Shown one piece after another: positions 23,724 to 34,975 of a DNA stretch of 64,000 bases (positions are counted from its first letter, which is position 1; the number at the start of each line of letters is the position of its first letter). The stretch is from the NCBI GenBank assembly GCA_948474755.1, contig CAOLHI010001432.1, positions 186,001 to 250,000 on the forward strand. The letters run 5' to 3'. The notes under the pieces were generated by a model, which made no database searches, had not been told where the DNA came from, and saw only the letters and a list, made by a program, of their open reading frames with translations. The translations under genes and the position numbers were made by a program. The DNA is from Ctenosaura bakeri. Lineage: Eukaryota > Chordata > Lepidosauria > Squamata > Iguanidae.

Positions 23724-23735
23724 AATAAAAATAAA
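23724..23735 (+). terminator. Distal tandem poly(A) signals, short isoform
   Basis: Two adjacent AATAAA hexamers (23724 and 23730) are followed within about 30-40 nt by T/GT-rich sequence, a better-formed cleavage site than the proximal signal. Confidence 0.5.
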
Positions 23736-24392
23736 CGTTCTTATTCTCTTAACTGCCTCCTGTCTCTTTATTTTGTTGCACTGACCCTTGGAAATTAAGA
23801 AGGTGGGTTCTTTCAGTGTAGCGTGGGCAAAATTGTTCCACAGTGGAGTGTAGGCCTCTCTGCTGTTACTTACAAGATATCTCAGCAGAGCTTTTGTCTT
23901 TGCTCACCTGAAATTCCTTGGTTCTCTGGTATCTTAGATTCCTTTTGGGAGCTGTAATCCTACTCACAATCTAGCACTGAACTACCTTCTCCTTTCTCTG
24001 TGCATTATTTCCTCTGTATAATTGTATGGAGTCCTGAGCTTCTCATACCAGGTTGTTAGCAAACCATAGTGGGCATAGGATGATGGTGATGCAAGAGCCT
24101 GTCAGGAGTTACCCCTCCACTCCTGCCATAAGATATTTATTATAAAGTTAGCTGCTTTGGCTTGACTGCACCTTAGACTTGGGTGACTGAATGAAAGGTG
24201 GGGGTGCATATTGGGTTTTGGGAGGGGCACATAAATTCTTCATTCTTCAACAAGCTTCCTGCTGCTGGTCTCTCTACTGACATGATGTGTTCGCCTCTCC
24301 CTGCCTTGGAGAACTGCATAGTACAAATCTTGCTGAGCTATATATACCATTTCTCATTGCAAGTGAAAGTTTCCATGTGGGAACAAATTTTC

Positions 24393-24620
24393 TGTTTGTT
24401 GCTGTGTGCCTTCCGACTTACGGTAACCCTAAGGCAAACCTATCACAGGGTTTTCTTGGCAAGATTTCTTCAGGAGGGTTTGCCCTTGCCTTCCTCTGAG
24501 GCTGAAAGCGTGTGACTTCCTCTAGGAAACCCAGTCAGTTTGCATGGCTGAGCAAGGATTTGAACTCTTGTCTCCAGAGTCATAGTCCAGTGCCCAAACC
24601 ACTACACTGTGCTGGCTCTG
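24393..24620 (-). mobile_element. tRNA-derived SINE (SINE2 type), - strand
   Basis: The reverse copy runs from TGCTGTGTGCCTTCCGACTT through AAACCTATCACAGGGTTTTC to GTGCCCAAACCACTACACTG. Near full length. Confidence 0.85.
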
Positions 24621-26944
24621 CATGGAATAAATACTCCCCCATTTGTTCTTTTGAAAAAAAGAAATACCCCTCTACACCAAGAATGCAAGTCAAGAAAAGA
24701 AATCCCAGCCTTTTCCTCAGTGTGACATATTATATGTGAACCTGATTTCCCCCAACATGGCAAACAAACAGACATACAATTCCTCACTTGCAGTCTGAAT
24801 GGTACAGTTCAGAAAACAGTTGCACCTTGTGCTTGCCCCACTGACTAATCCCTCCTTCCAACCCACCCAGGTTAGAGCCTGAGGCCTCAGAAGGGAAGGG
24901 GCTTAACAAGCACAGCAGCTGCTGCAGCTCCTCCTTTTCTTTCTTGTTTCTGGGCTTTCCCTAGGAGCAGCTCAGAGGCACCTCTGCCTCTGAAGGGCAG
25001 ATCTTGTTTCAAGCCCCCTCCCACTTGCTGTTCCATTCTCCACCTTCCCATTGTTAAGGTGGCTTCTGCTCCTGAGCAGAATCTCCTTTGCTGCTCTTGA
25101 CTAGGGGAAGGATGTCTGAACCCAAGTGCTCATGTCCCCCTTATTTTGGGTCATCATCTGAAAAATGGATGCCTCCAGATCCTCTCCATGGTTCACTCGG
25201 CAATCATCTCCTTGGTCTTCATCCTCTGCCTCAACTCCAATGTGCTTGGGAGATGCCTTGAAATCCCACACTCCTGATACCATATATCTTTCCTAATGAG
25301 CCACAAAGAAGCTGGGTGGCCCTCTTTTTAGTCAAAAAGCTTGGGTGTATGGAGAAACCAATGCAATGAACCATATGGTTTTGAGGGATTAGGCTCTGTG
25401 TGACCTACTTGAGGTACCATTTGCCAGAGTCTCACATGAAGCAACTTAGGTATGTTTTGTGTGACTAAACAGCTATTATGACCCGTATCCCCAAACCAAA
25501 ATACTTGCCGAAAAAGTATTCTAGAGAAGAGAATCTTCATATGACCCTCAGTGGAAGGAGTGCAAAGCAAAATGTTTGTTGTGGGAAGGTGGGAATGGAT
25601 TGAACTCGAGGAAAAACTTCAAAATTTAAGAATACAGTTTAGTAATTGTACAATATGAATGGAGTCTCGTCTTTGAATATTTTCAAGCATATATCTGATA
25701 GGAGAACAAGCTGGCCTGGGGACTCTGGAACAGATGTAGGTTCCTGTACTGTTTTACCAGGTTAGGTTGTGGAATTTGTAAATAAGTGTAAAGAGGGCAA
25801 GCAATTAAAAAAAAATGGCTGCCTCTTGCCAGAGATGAGCTAAAGCCCCTCAGGTTTAAGCAGATGTTAATTACCACTTAACTGGGCCTTGCTGTAAAGC
25901 AGATGGCTGGCCAAGCACTGTACCTACCTGATCTTGAGTGCCTTCAGCTTATTTTATTTTATTATACTCCCTGCCTTGTGTTTTGTGCCACATCCTGTCC
26001 CACTAGTCATCTAATGCAATTTTGTCCTACTGGGAGGCCTTAGAGGCTATGCTGGTCCTACATTTTCATGTTTCATCACAATGCTGGTAGGAGCGGAAAT
26101 ATACCATTGCCTGGTGTGGTATCCTAGGAATTGTACCATTAGTACAGGAAGGCAATTACTTGTTCTGCACAGGAAAGGAACACCTCCGTTAAAACAGATA
26201 CACAGCTCCATTTTTATCTGCCTCTCTGCCAAGTCCGGTAGCCAATTAAGGAACGTGCCCTTTAAAATGCACACACGCACCTCCATTTTTTTCTGCTTCT
26301 GACTCAAGTTCTATAGCAGTTGTGCCTAAGAAAAAGACTTTTGGTGGTTTTGGTGATCCTGCAGAAGACATACTATGCGCTTTGGTTTTGTTTTGTTTTT
26401 TCATAGAAGAGTTAAGCAGGCCACAAGCCTATGTTCTTTAAGTACACAGTAACTGTAGTCATTGTGCTCAGTGTTCTGGAAATACATGAAGCATCTCTCC
26501 TTTTTAGGCTTTGCTAAACATTGGCTTTCCTTAGTCCTACAGGGAACAGAAGACAAATGCCCTTTCTGAACATAAATTGGATGGAAGGGGGGGTTGTTTC
26601 TTCTTTCTGTGTCTTAGCTTGCTTTTGTCTTGGACTCCTCAGTCTGGACTTAGCCTAGTTGGCCCTTGTTCCTCTTAACAGTGATTGATCATCCTGGATT
26701 TGCCAGCCCAGCCAATAGGGGTCACTGCCACACAGGGGGTGTGGGTGTATTTTCAACTTGATGCCACAGATATTCTACTGCTTGTTCTAACTTCATTCCT
26801 CTTGTGAGCCCCTTGAAGTTTGGGAGCATTCTATAGGTCTGGGATTCCCCTCCATGGACTTCTTAAGCTTGTCCAAACTACTAGCCTTGACTAATGGGTG
26901 GGATAAGGGGCCAGCTTGTATGGAACTAATTGGTTATTTTGTAG

Positions 26945-27003
26945 CCAGGTCTCCATGCCGGATCTGTCTTCTGTGCCATCCTTGAAAGCGGAGCCTGGAT
27001 ATG
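26945..27003 (+). CDS. PDLIM7: PDLIM7 exon: SQVSMPDLSSVPSLKAEPGYG linker
   Basis: The acceptor is tttgtag and the donor ATG/gtaagt. After AG from 21956 it begins SQV (after GG from 16384 it would begin GQV), then SMPDLSSVPSLKAEPGY. The phase-2 entry allows direct joining to the 16384 exon, skipping 18596-21992; an NGQVS junction of that kind is what I recall for avian Enigma. It leaves one base (phase 1). Confidence 0.9.
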
Positions 27004-27503
27004 GTAAGTTAGGGTAGTTTTACCCATGGGAAGCTGAAGGCAGTGTGAAGCAGAGACCTTTAACCAGGCTCCTTACTGGGGAAGCTTTGGGGTACTGGTG
27101 CCTGTTTTTCCTTGCCTGTGAAAGCCTGTTACCTACCATTTTAAAACTTCCCTTCACCTTGAAGCAATACAGTTTTCATCTGTATGCATGTCAGTGGGCA
27201 GTTGCTAGTTCTTTCCTCTAGGAAAGAGGGTCCATCTACCCGAATCTGGAGGTGAAGATTGTTCTCAGTGACTTCTTCAGAACTTGGAAATTTTATTTTG
27301 TGCTACAGCTTCCATGTTGTACAACAATCCCCCCATAAATAGGGAGCTCAGAGTGCTATAGTGGAAAAAGGAACTGCCAAGTTTTACTTTGCTCACACCC
27401 CAGAAACAAAGCCACAAAATAGCCAATGCAAGTTTCAAATCATTCACGAAACAGTGTGTCTCTGCAAACAGAAAGTGCCAGATGCCATGTGTAACTATTC
27501 CAG

Positions 27504-27744
27504 GTTCTGCTGCTCCAAAACCTGCACCTGTCTCGGGCCCTGCCAGTCGTCCTCCCTGGGCTGTGGATCCTTCCTTTGCTGAGCGATATGCCCCCGACAA
27601 AACCAGTACAGTGCTGAGCAAGCACAGCCAGCCAGCCACTCCGACACCTATGCAGAACCGCAACTCCATCGTCCAGGCCGCACAGCAGGCGCCAGAGAGT
27701 GCCAGCAAAACCCCCATCTGCTACCAGTGTAGCAAAATCATCAG
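27504..27744 (+). CDS. PDLIM7: PDLIM7 exon: SRPPWAVDP...linker and start of LIM1
   Basis: The acceptor is ctattccag and the donor CAG/gtgagc. It encodes [60 protein letters not shown], then [20 protein letters not shown]. [23 protein letters not shown] and HSQPATPTP are hallmark Enigma linker sequences. CYQC supplies the first two zinc ligands of LIM1. Phase 1 in, phase 2 out. Confidence 0.97.
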
Positions 27745-28297
27745 GTGAGCAGTACAGCTGTGTGGAGTTCAGTTGACTGGCAGCTGTACATGGGAATCAG
27801 CTTCCTTGATGGTCATTGCATGGGAGGTGATATGAAAATTCTGTCTGCAATGGTGATGGCTCATTATATGGTGCCAGTTGTTGCTTGATGAGGATAGTGA
27901 TCAGTGACTTAACACAAGTAAGCTGTAGCTTAGGGGGTTGGATGATGAAGGGGCATAAAATAAATTGGAATGAAACACTTTGTTGTCGTTAACGATATGC
28001 AGCTTCTTAAATGCAACATAGTTGAGAGCCTCAGCATATCCTAATCCAGTTTGATTATGATAACGTCATTGTGATGTGTGAATTGGGCCTCAAAGGTATT
28101 CCTTTTGCTTAGTGTAGATGTAAGATCAACCATTTTACGGCAGCAGGAGGAATTTGTCCTATGGCAGTTCCTCGTGAGGCAGGAGGAGGAGAGATCTGTA
28201 ACATTCTGACTTCCCCCAGTGGACTGATGGGGTTCTGATTCCTAGCCAGGTTTGTTGCCATCTCAGTGCTAACCCCTTTCTCTTTGCTTTCCATTAG

Positions 28298-28478
28298 AGG
28301 GCGTTATCTGGTTGCCCTGGGCCGCTACTACCACCCTGAGGAGTTCACCTGCTCACAGTGCAGGAATGTGCTAGATGAAGGTGGCTTTTTTGAGGAGAAG
28401 GGCTCCATCTTCTGCCCTAAGTGCTATGATATACGCTATGCCCCCAACTGTGCCAAGTGCAAGAAGAAGATTACAGGG
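28298..28478 (+). CDS. PDLIM7: PDLIM7 exon: LIM1 body and start of LIM2
   Basis: The acceptor is ttccattag and the donor GGG/gtgagt. It encodes [60 protein letters not shown] and G. The His of YHPEEF and the cysteines of CSQC and FCPKC complete the two zinc sites of LIM1, and CAKC opens LIM2. All expected metal ligands are present. Similarity to mammalian Enigma is very high. Confidence 0.98.
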
Positions 28479-28683
28479 GTGAGTTTAACTGGAACATAGC
28501 CTCCGGGGTCACAGGCTGCACATTCCAGTGTCATCAGTCAATCAATTTATTTACACTCCACTGTTTCCCAAAGACTGAGATTCTTACAAAAATTTTAACA
28601 CCCCCCACACACAACTAAAATAACATGTAGGTCAAAAGATGGAGAGAAAAAAAGAAAAGTAGTATTGAACTTCTGTACTGTTT

Positions 28684-29026
28684 GTTTTACATGTATAAAG
28701 GCTTCTTGTTTAGTGTACTTTTATTCCATGCTTTCAGATTACTGTTTTAAATGGTTTTAATTCTATGCAGAAACCATTTAAAACAATAATTTTGAAAGCA
28801 TGGAATAGAACTACACTAAAAGAGAAGCATGGAGCAGTGGCTTGAGTGTTGGGCTACAGCCCTGGAGAGCAGGGTTCAGTTCCCCACTCAGCCATGGAAA
28901 CCTGCTGGCTTACCTTAGGCACATCACACACTCAGCCCCAGAAATTCCTGTGATAGGTTTGCCTTAGGGTCACCATAAGTCAGAAACACAACGACATAAA
29001 CAATAAGCCCTTTATACATGTAAAAC
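28684..29026. mobile_element. Palindromic element interrupted by SINE
   Basis: The left arm GTTTTACATGTATAAAG... GTTTTAAATGGTTT (28684-28757) is matched in inverse by AAACCATTTAAAAC (28772-28785) onward and, after the SINE, by CTTTATACATGTAAAAC ending at 29026. Without the SINE it is a hairpin of about 175 bp. Confidence 0.75.
28838..29002 (+). mobile_element. tRNA-derived SINE (SINE2 type) inserted in a palindromic element
   Basis: The head is GAGCAGTGGCTTGAGTGTTG, the middle CCCACTCAGCCATGGAAACC and the tail GGTCACCATAAGTCAGAAAC. It splits the right arm of the hairpin element 28684-29026. Confidence 0.82.
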
Positions 29027-29407
29027 AATTGGTTCCTCAAATCTCGACCAAATTTTTATCTGTTAAGAACAGGACTCTAAGGAAAGAGCCTGCCTAGCCT
29101 CTTTCGGAAGAGAGGTCCAAAGTCTGAGAACAGCCACAGAGAAGGGGCTCTCTTGCATTCCCATTAAATATGCCTATGCAGATTGTGCACTGAAGTTTTC
29201 CCCTCTTGAAGATTCATATGGGAAATTGTGATCCTCCAGATAGGCTGGACCTAGGCCACATGAGGCTTTTATAGATGATAACCAGCACTTGGGGCTTCAA
29301 TGGTATGTCCTCTACCCACCACCTCCAAATTATAAAGAGCCAGTTATTGCCATTGCACCTTGCTTCCCTAGCTAGCAATAAATATTTGTTGATCCCTTTT
29401 AGTTAAG

Positions 29408-29535
29408 AGATGAGGGAGCTATGGCCCTCTGAATTGTTGTTGGGCTACAACTCTCATAATCTCACCCTGTTGGCAGTACTGTCTGGGGCTGATTGAAGTT
29501 GAAGCCAAACAACATCTGGAGGCTACAGATTCCCC
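29408..29535. repeat. Third palindromic repeat family, diverged copy
   Basis: GGCCCTCTGAATTGTTGTTG and GGGCTACAACTCTCATAATC on the left, with CAAACAACATCTGGAGGCTA on the right. Confidence 0.5.
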
Positions 29536-29654
29536 ACCTGTGCCTTATGGCAGTACATGTGAAGTGGCCCAAAGCCCTGCTCAGGGAAGAGTGTAGTGCA
29601 AAGCTTGTGTATCTGCTTTTTAATTCTCTTAGAGACCTGAGAATTGGCTCAGTC

Positions 29655-29835
29655 TGATCTGATATAGCAAAGTGATGAAGAGCTGTAAGCTGGAACCCTA
29701 TAGTTCAAATCTTACTTCAGCCACAAGCTCACTGTGTGTTCTTTAACAATACTCCTGCAACCCCCAAATCTGTAATGTGGTGATATCTTTAGCCCTACCC
29801 TACAGGGTTGGTAAGATTATTCAGAAAATGTAAGT
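29655..29835 (+). mobile_element. MIR-like tRNA-derived SINE remnant
   Basis: AGCTGGAACCCTATAGTTCA, CTTCAGCCACAAGCTCACTG and CCCTACCCTACAGGGTTGGT follow the usual order of a MIR/CORE-like squamate SINE. Strongly diverged. Confidence 0.5.
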
Positions 29836-29929
29836 ATAAGCTCTTGTTCTAAATAATGCTGCATGTTGGAAAGTTCTTAGGAAATTCAACCTTGTAGTGA
29901 AGTAAGTCACATTCTTGCATTTGCTTCAG

Positions 29930-30050
29930 GAAATTATGCATGCCCTGAAAATGACCTGGCATGTCCAGTGCTTCATCTGTGCCGCCTGCAAGACACCTAT
30001 CCGCAACCGTGCCTTTTACATGGAAGAAGGGCAACCTTACTGTGAGAGAG
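29930..30050 (+). CDS. PDLIM7: PDLIM7 exon: LIM2
   Basis: The acceptor is tgcttcag and the donor GAG/gtatgg. It encodes [40 protein letters not shown] plus the first base of an Asp codon. It holds the WH...C..C zinc-ligand block and the second-finger cysteine of LIM2. Phase 0 in, phase 1 out. The adjacent in-frame extension past the donor is intronic. Confidence 0.97.
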
Positions 30051-31059
30051 GTATGGAGGAATTTGCGTGTAGTTCCTTGGATCAGAGTCCTCGCTCTCAA
30101 ACTGGCACCCTCTGATTGTGTTGAATTACAGCTCTCATCACCCCAGCCAGCACAGCTGTTGGTTCATGATGATGGGGGTTATAATCAACACTTGCAGGGG
30201 AGAGATTGAAGACTTTCCAAAAGGAATGGGGTTCTTTTGAGAGACACCTAGGACAACCTTGTACTAGATTATTAAATAAGAGGTGTGCTGAATGTTCATA
30301 ATCTTTCCTGGAATGGGAGTATCTAGCACCAGACGAGTCTTCTTCAGAAGAGAATGAAGGGCAGGGTAGAGAATAGATCATTGATGGTATTTCTACTTTT
30401 GACTTTCCTGACTTTTGTGGGCAGCAGCAGGAGCCTTGGAAACAAAACACTTGTAATGGCGTCCTCCTCTGACCCTGGCTTGGCTGCCCCCTTGGTGATG
30501 GTTGCCGGGCAGTGCCAGTTCCACAAAGTTGCTATGGAGATGATAGAATAGCACCTGCATCACAGAGCAGGCCATAGGGCATGTTGGGAAATGTTGTTCT
30601 TTCCCTTCATTCCAGTGCTGACAAACACTATCCTTTTCTGGAATATTCCACTGAGAGGTTCATAGGGGGAGAAAGAATCCAGAAATGAAGTAGCCTCTAT
30701 CTCCACCCCCACATTTTGAAAGGGCCTGGAATTCTCCCAGATGAATGAACAGCTGCCTTTCATCAGAAGCTGGGTGGGGTGGGGAGGGCGTGTGTGCAGG
30801 ATTCTTAACAGCATGTGCAGCCTTGCTTGACATAACTGCAAGGGCTGTCTGCCATCTCCTCAGTGTCTTTGGTCTTCCAGCCCACCAGCCTCCAGAGCAA
30901 CATCACAGTTGGTTAGCTCAGTGAGGGCCCTGATTAAAACAGCAGAGACATGTGTGCTGGAGTATTACGGGGGGTAAGATAGTAGGAAAAAAATCACAAC
31001 TAGAGAAGGAGACCTTGGGCAGGAATAGCAGATTTGTAGATTAGGATGAAAGAGGAAGC

Positions 31060-31265
31060 TTCTGAATTAATGTTGAGTTGCACATAGTAGCAACGCAGTG
31101 GAAAGGCAGAGTGCATGCTTTGGGTGGGTGATGGAAGGTCCTAAGCTCAGATCTTGACACCTAGCAGTTGGGACTGGGACAGACCTCTGTCTGAAAACCT
31201 AGAGAGCTGATGCCAGTCAGCATAGACAGACAGTACTGAGCATGATGGACCAATAATCTGAGTCA
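31060..31265 (+). mobile_element. tRNA-derived SINE remnant (second family)
   Basis: AAGGCAGAGTGCATGCTTTG, TCTGAAAACCTAGAGAGCTG and ATGCCAGTCAGCATAGACAG, then GAGCATGATGGACCAATAAT match a common squamate tRNA-type SINE not sharing the SINE2 tail. Confidence 0.5.
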
Positions 31266-31446
31266 GCTGTGCTCCTAAAATATCATCATATGGCCCTTCA
31301 AGGAAACCAGTCTGCTTTTTGCAAGCATGAGAGATTTATGTTTTGGGGATGCATGCAGAGATGTTCTTCCTTGCTTGACCTGTTGATTATTTTGGCCCAA
31401 GCATAATGTTTCCTCCTTCCTGTTCCCCCACTTTGGCTGCCCCAAG

Positions 31447-31562
31447 ATTATGAGAAGATGTTTGGAACCAAATGCCGTGGCTGTGACTTCAAGATAGATG
31501 CTGGTGATCGCTTCCTAGAGGCGCTGGGCTTCAGCTGGCACGATACTTGTTTCGTCTGTGCG
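31447..31562 (+). CDS. PDLIM7: PDLIM7 exon: LIM2 end and LIM3 first finger
   Basis: The acceptor is cccaag/ATTATG and the donor GCG/gtgagt. It encodes [41 protein letters not shown] closes LIM2 with an acidic last ligand; CRGC and WHDTCFVC are the first zinc site of LIM3. LIM3 of Enigma is the part reported to bind the insulin receptor tail. Confidence 0.97.
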
Positions 31563-32019
31563 GTGAGTGCACACACAAGACATACACACACATGCTAGCA
31601 AGTCTTATTTCAGCTCTACAAGAGTCTTGCTCTGTTACACTTCAGGTACAATTTGTGATAAAAGGACTCAAGACATTGCTCACAGGCAGGGGCAGCATTT
31701 GCTAGAATAAAGCATGTTATCAAGCAAAGATTCTTCAGCTGGTGGTGTAGAGAGTGAAACTGCTTGGTTTATCCCATCCAGGTTTCTTTCATTGCCTTGT
31801 GGCAAGCAAAGTTGATGCCTCCTGCTGACAGCTGACAAATAAATCTTAGCAGGCAACAGATGTCAATGTGAAGCTGAGCATTGGTAGATGCTGGGCAGCT
31901 TCTGTGGCATTGCCCTTCCCCTTTGTCCTTGTGAATGAACAGGGGGCAGGCAAACAGGGGTGGGGTGGGGAGCAGAATTACTGGTGCTTGCTTTACTGAG
32001 TTGCTCCCTTTCTCTGCAG

Positions 32020-32106
32020 ATCTGCCAGGTCAACTTGGAAGGAAAGACTTTCTACTCCAAAAAGGACAAGCCACTGTGCAAGAGCCATGCTTTTTCTCAT
32101 GTGTGA
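32020..32106 (+). CDS. PDLIM7: PDLIM7 last coding exon (LIM3 end, stop)
   Basis: The acceptor is tctctgcag. It encodes [20 protein letters not shown], then KSHAFSHV and TGA at 32104. The C-terminus CKSHAFSHV is diagnostic of Enigma-type proteins. All full-length exon combinations derived above close in frame here; the most inclusive set contributes 478 residues from this window. Confidence 0.98.
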   Translation: MCQVNLEGKTFYSKKDKPLCKSHAFSHV

Positions 32107-32134
32107 GAGAGAGAGAGAGCTGAGAGAGAGGAGT
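32105..32134. repeat. (GA)n microsatellite in PDLIM7 3' UTR
   Basis: GAGAGAGAGAGAG, then CTGAGAGAGAGG, begin within the stop codon region. Confidence 0.8.
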
Positions 32135-33380
32135 GGGGAGGAGAATGCCCGACTGCCCAAGCTGCTGCCTACCCTAGCCCTGCATCCCTTCTTTTCCACA
32201 GCTCATCCTGTCTTGAAAGAGAGATCGGGAGGGGGGAAGAGAGTGCACTCAGCCGAGACCCCTCACTTGACAATCATTCCCCCTGGGAGTGCAATGCTCG
32301 TGGTTCCCTTTCAGTACTTAGGAGGATTCAGTTAAATGGGTTTTGACTATTGCCTCCCTGCCTCCCTTCCCTGCCTTCCTCCCCTCCCTTCTGTCGTTCT
32401 TTTTTGCCTCCCTCCCTTAAACATAGAATTCCATTCTGCATGAGCACCCACAGGTGGGGCAGGATCACCAGCAGCCCTCCCACGCTGGGAAGCCATAGCG
32501 TCCTTAGTGAGAAAGACTTGACACTTGCCCATACCACTGTTCTTCTGCCAGCTATCACCAAAGAAGTTGGAGGCCCAGGAATGTTACTTCCTAAGTGAAC
32601 AATCCCAGATATTAGCACTATTGTGAAGATACCTGGCTTTCCCTAGTTTTCATTATCTCCACTGTGTATGCATGCTTGTCGTGAGGTCCATGGGGGCAAC
32701 AGCTTTTCCCAAAGTGTATCAGAATACGGTTTGTTTTTGTTGCTCCCTGCCTCCTTTGTGATGGGGCTACCCATTTCTTCTTGCTGAGAAAGCATTGCAA
32801 AACACTCCTGCAATCCAGACTGGATCAACATTGTGCCAATCTATTTTGCCTTTTGTCTTTACTTCCACACTTAGTAATAGGAGCTCACTCTAGGCATATT
32901 ATACTAGTAAAATAGCTTTTCTCAAAGTCAAGAGGAAACATGTGTCCTCCAAAACTTCTACTTTGGGAACAGTAGTGTTTTCAGACTAGGAAGGTCCTAA
33001 TTCCAGAGTGAAACTAGCTCTTGCTAGAATAAAGCATTGTGCTATATGTTGAAACAAATCAAGTAAAAATGATGCTAAAATGCCATGGAGAACAGAGGCA
33101 TTGCAAGTTGCCAGCTTCTTCTCATCAGCCAAAACTTTCTCCCTCACTGTGACATGAAGATGCAGTTCACTCCCCAGTATACAATGTGCATCTGCCAGTA
33201 GCTCACAACTCCTGGGCCAGAACTGACCCCCACAGCATCCCTACCAAAGAGTCATTATTTCTGTTTTGATCGAAGTGTGCTTCCCAGAACCATCCTGTCC
33301 GGCTGGGAGTCTGTAATTCTTTCTCACCACAGTGGTGACTTCCTTCAGTGCCTAATAAAATATGTGTTTTAATTCTTTCT
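32107..33380 (+). other. PDLIM7: PDLIM7 3' UTR
   Basis: The UTR begins with a (GA)n run immediately after the stop, then C/T-rich sequence around 32351-32412, and ends at an AATAAA (33354-33359) with T/GT-rich sequence just after. No other coding exon was seen. The 3' boundary is estimated. Confidence 0.75.
33354..33359 (+). terminator. PDLIM7 full-length poly(A) signal
   Basis: AATAAA is followed by tatgtgttttaattctttc, a U/GU-rich downstream element. It lies about 1.25 kb after the stop codon, and a SINE begins about 550 bp further on, consistent with the gene ending here. Confidence 0.7.
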
Positions 33381-33937
33381 TACATTTGTGTGCCGTGGTT
33401 ATTGAGCCTCTACAGGGGTTGCATGGGATACTAGAGATGGAGAAGTCAGGTGCAAATTACAGGTGGGGCTGCAATATGGGACACCTTGAAGCAAAGGGAT
33501 GCTTTCAGATCCATGGCTCAAGACCTCAGCATTATTGTCACAGTTGAAGAAGATGGTAGTACTGTTGTTTTGACTGACAACGTGCTGGGAAATAATGGTT
33601 CAGGGCAACAAACTGGGATGGCCTGGCTGGACAGCAAGCATATAAGACATCATTTTGTTACAAGTAGCTAGGAGTTCAGCTTCATTAGGGCTATCTTGCT
33701 CTTGGCCACATTAAATGAAAAACCAGCTGTCTCATGGAAGTTGTTTAGCATAAATAAGTAAAAAGCTTTAGTGCTGTGATCATTCATGGAGGTACTGGAG
33801 AAAACGACCACATTAGGATTAAATGGAGGAAGATAATAGTGTATTGGCAAGACCATACTTACAAGTGTACTTTGCTCAAAGTTAATGACACATCCTCCAG
33901 AAAATTGCACCTACTTAAGCTAGTTTACAGAACAAGA

Positions 33938-34160
33938 GTGGTGGTATGGTTTGAGTGTTGTATGATGACCTGGGATCAGGGTTCAAATCCCCACTCAGCC
34001 ATGGAAATTCACTGGGTCACTTCAGGCAAGTCACATTTCTTTCAGTCTCAGAAGAAGGCAAAGACAAACCTCCAATACACAGATCTTACCAACAAAACCC
34101 CATAATATGTTTGCTTTAATGTGCCCTAAATCAAACATGACTGGAAGACACAGCAACAAG
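33938..34160 (+). mobile_element. tRNA-derived SINE (SINE2 type), diverged
   Basis: GTGGTGGTATGGTTTGAGTG, CAAATCCCCACTCAGCCATG and CACTTCAGGCAAGTCACATT mark the head and middle. The tail is degraded. Confidence 0.75.
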
Positions 34161-34869
34161 CTAGTATACCCTTGCATCAAGACCTCTTGGTGGTGGGAAG
34201 TGGTACAAATTCAGAGACACTGTCTTCTTAACAGGCCATGGCCATTCCCCCTCCCCATTCCCTTCAGTTCAGGCATTGTTTCTTCTTCCTATTTATTTTT
34301 TAAATTAATCATTCTTGTGCAGCTCCTGACACCTTAAGAAAATCTTTCATGTACTTCCTTCTTTTCAGACCTTGCTGTTATAGGCTGTATGAGCTTGCCT
34401 CTGTTTTACTGGCCTCTCAGTGGCTAATTTCTGTGGCTGATCCTTATTCTAACTTCTGCTTTGGTGGTCATCACTGATCCTATATTTGGTGAGAGATACT
34501 TCCTTGCTCTTTGCAGTTTCTTGCTATTTTGAACTGATTTGTGCTGGCTTTGATGTGTTGTGCAAGGGATGTAAGATGAGGATAGTCTTTGTCTAGTCAT
34601 CACAGAACCCATCCTGGGAGAGTTCTCCACCACCCCCAATGCAAGGATATCACTTTTTTTTTTAAGTAGTGGTGTTTTCTTTTTTTCCAGGCAGCCAAAG
34701 CATCATGACAGCCACAGAGTAGATGAATTCTTTGGGGACATAATCGCAAGGAAAGTAATTAGTTGATAATCTATAAGCAGAGTTTAGGGCAGATGGGTGT
34801 CCCAGCCAGACTCCATTCATAAATTGCTGCTTGAGTTTAGGGAGGCCTCAGGACTGCAGAGCTGGCAAG

Positions 34870-34975
34870 TGTTACCTGATGGACTACAATTCCCAGATTC
34901 CCCAGCCACAGGCCATGTTGTATGGAGGACTCTGGGAATTTTGATTGAAGCAAACTGAGTGCATTGATGTTGGAA
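34870..34975. repeat. Third palindromic repeat family, copy
   Basis: TGGACTACAATTCCCAGATT on the left, with CTCTGGGAATTTTGATTGAA as its diverged inverse on the right. Confidence 0.5.

Larger units (their letters stand above)
22421..23750 (+). other. PDLIM7: Probable 3' UTR of the short PDLIM7 isoform
   Basis: Downstream of the alternative stop there is an AATAAA at 22530-22535 and a tandem pair at 23724-23735 followed by a T-rich stretch. Either could end the short transcript. No coding exon was recognised between them. The extent of the UTR is inference. Confidence 0.55.
28535..29310 (-). mobile_element. Old L2-like LINE remnant hosting nested insertions
   Basis: The lower-coordinate end has a TTTATTTACA..CCACTG tail-like segment (reverse of a LINE 3' end). 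The part after 29030 has GAGGTCCAAAGTCTGAGAAC and GGCTTTTATAGATGATAACC, matching sequence also seen at 53.4-53.6 and 63.4-63.5 kb. Family assignment is tentative. Confidence 0.5.

Noticed and set aside
29961..30209. 82-codon + strand frame in and after the LIM2 exon
   Set aside because: It is a frame shadow of exon 29930-30050 plus intron.
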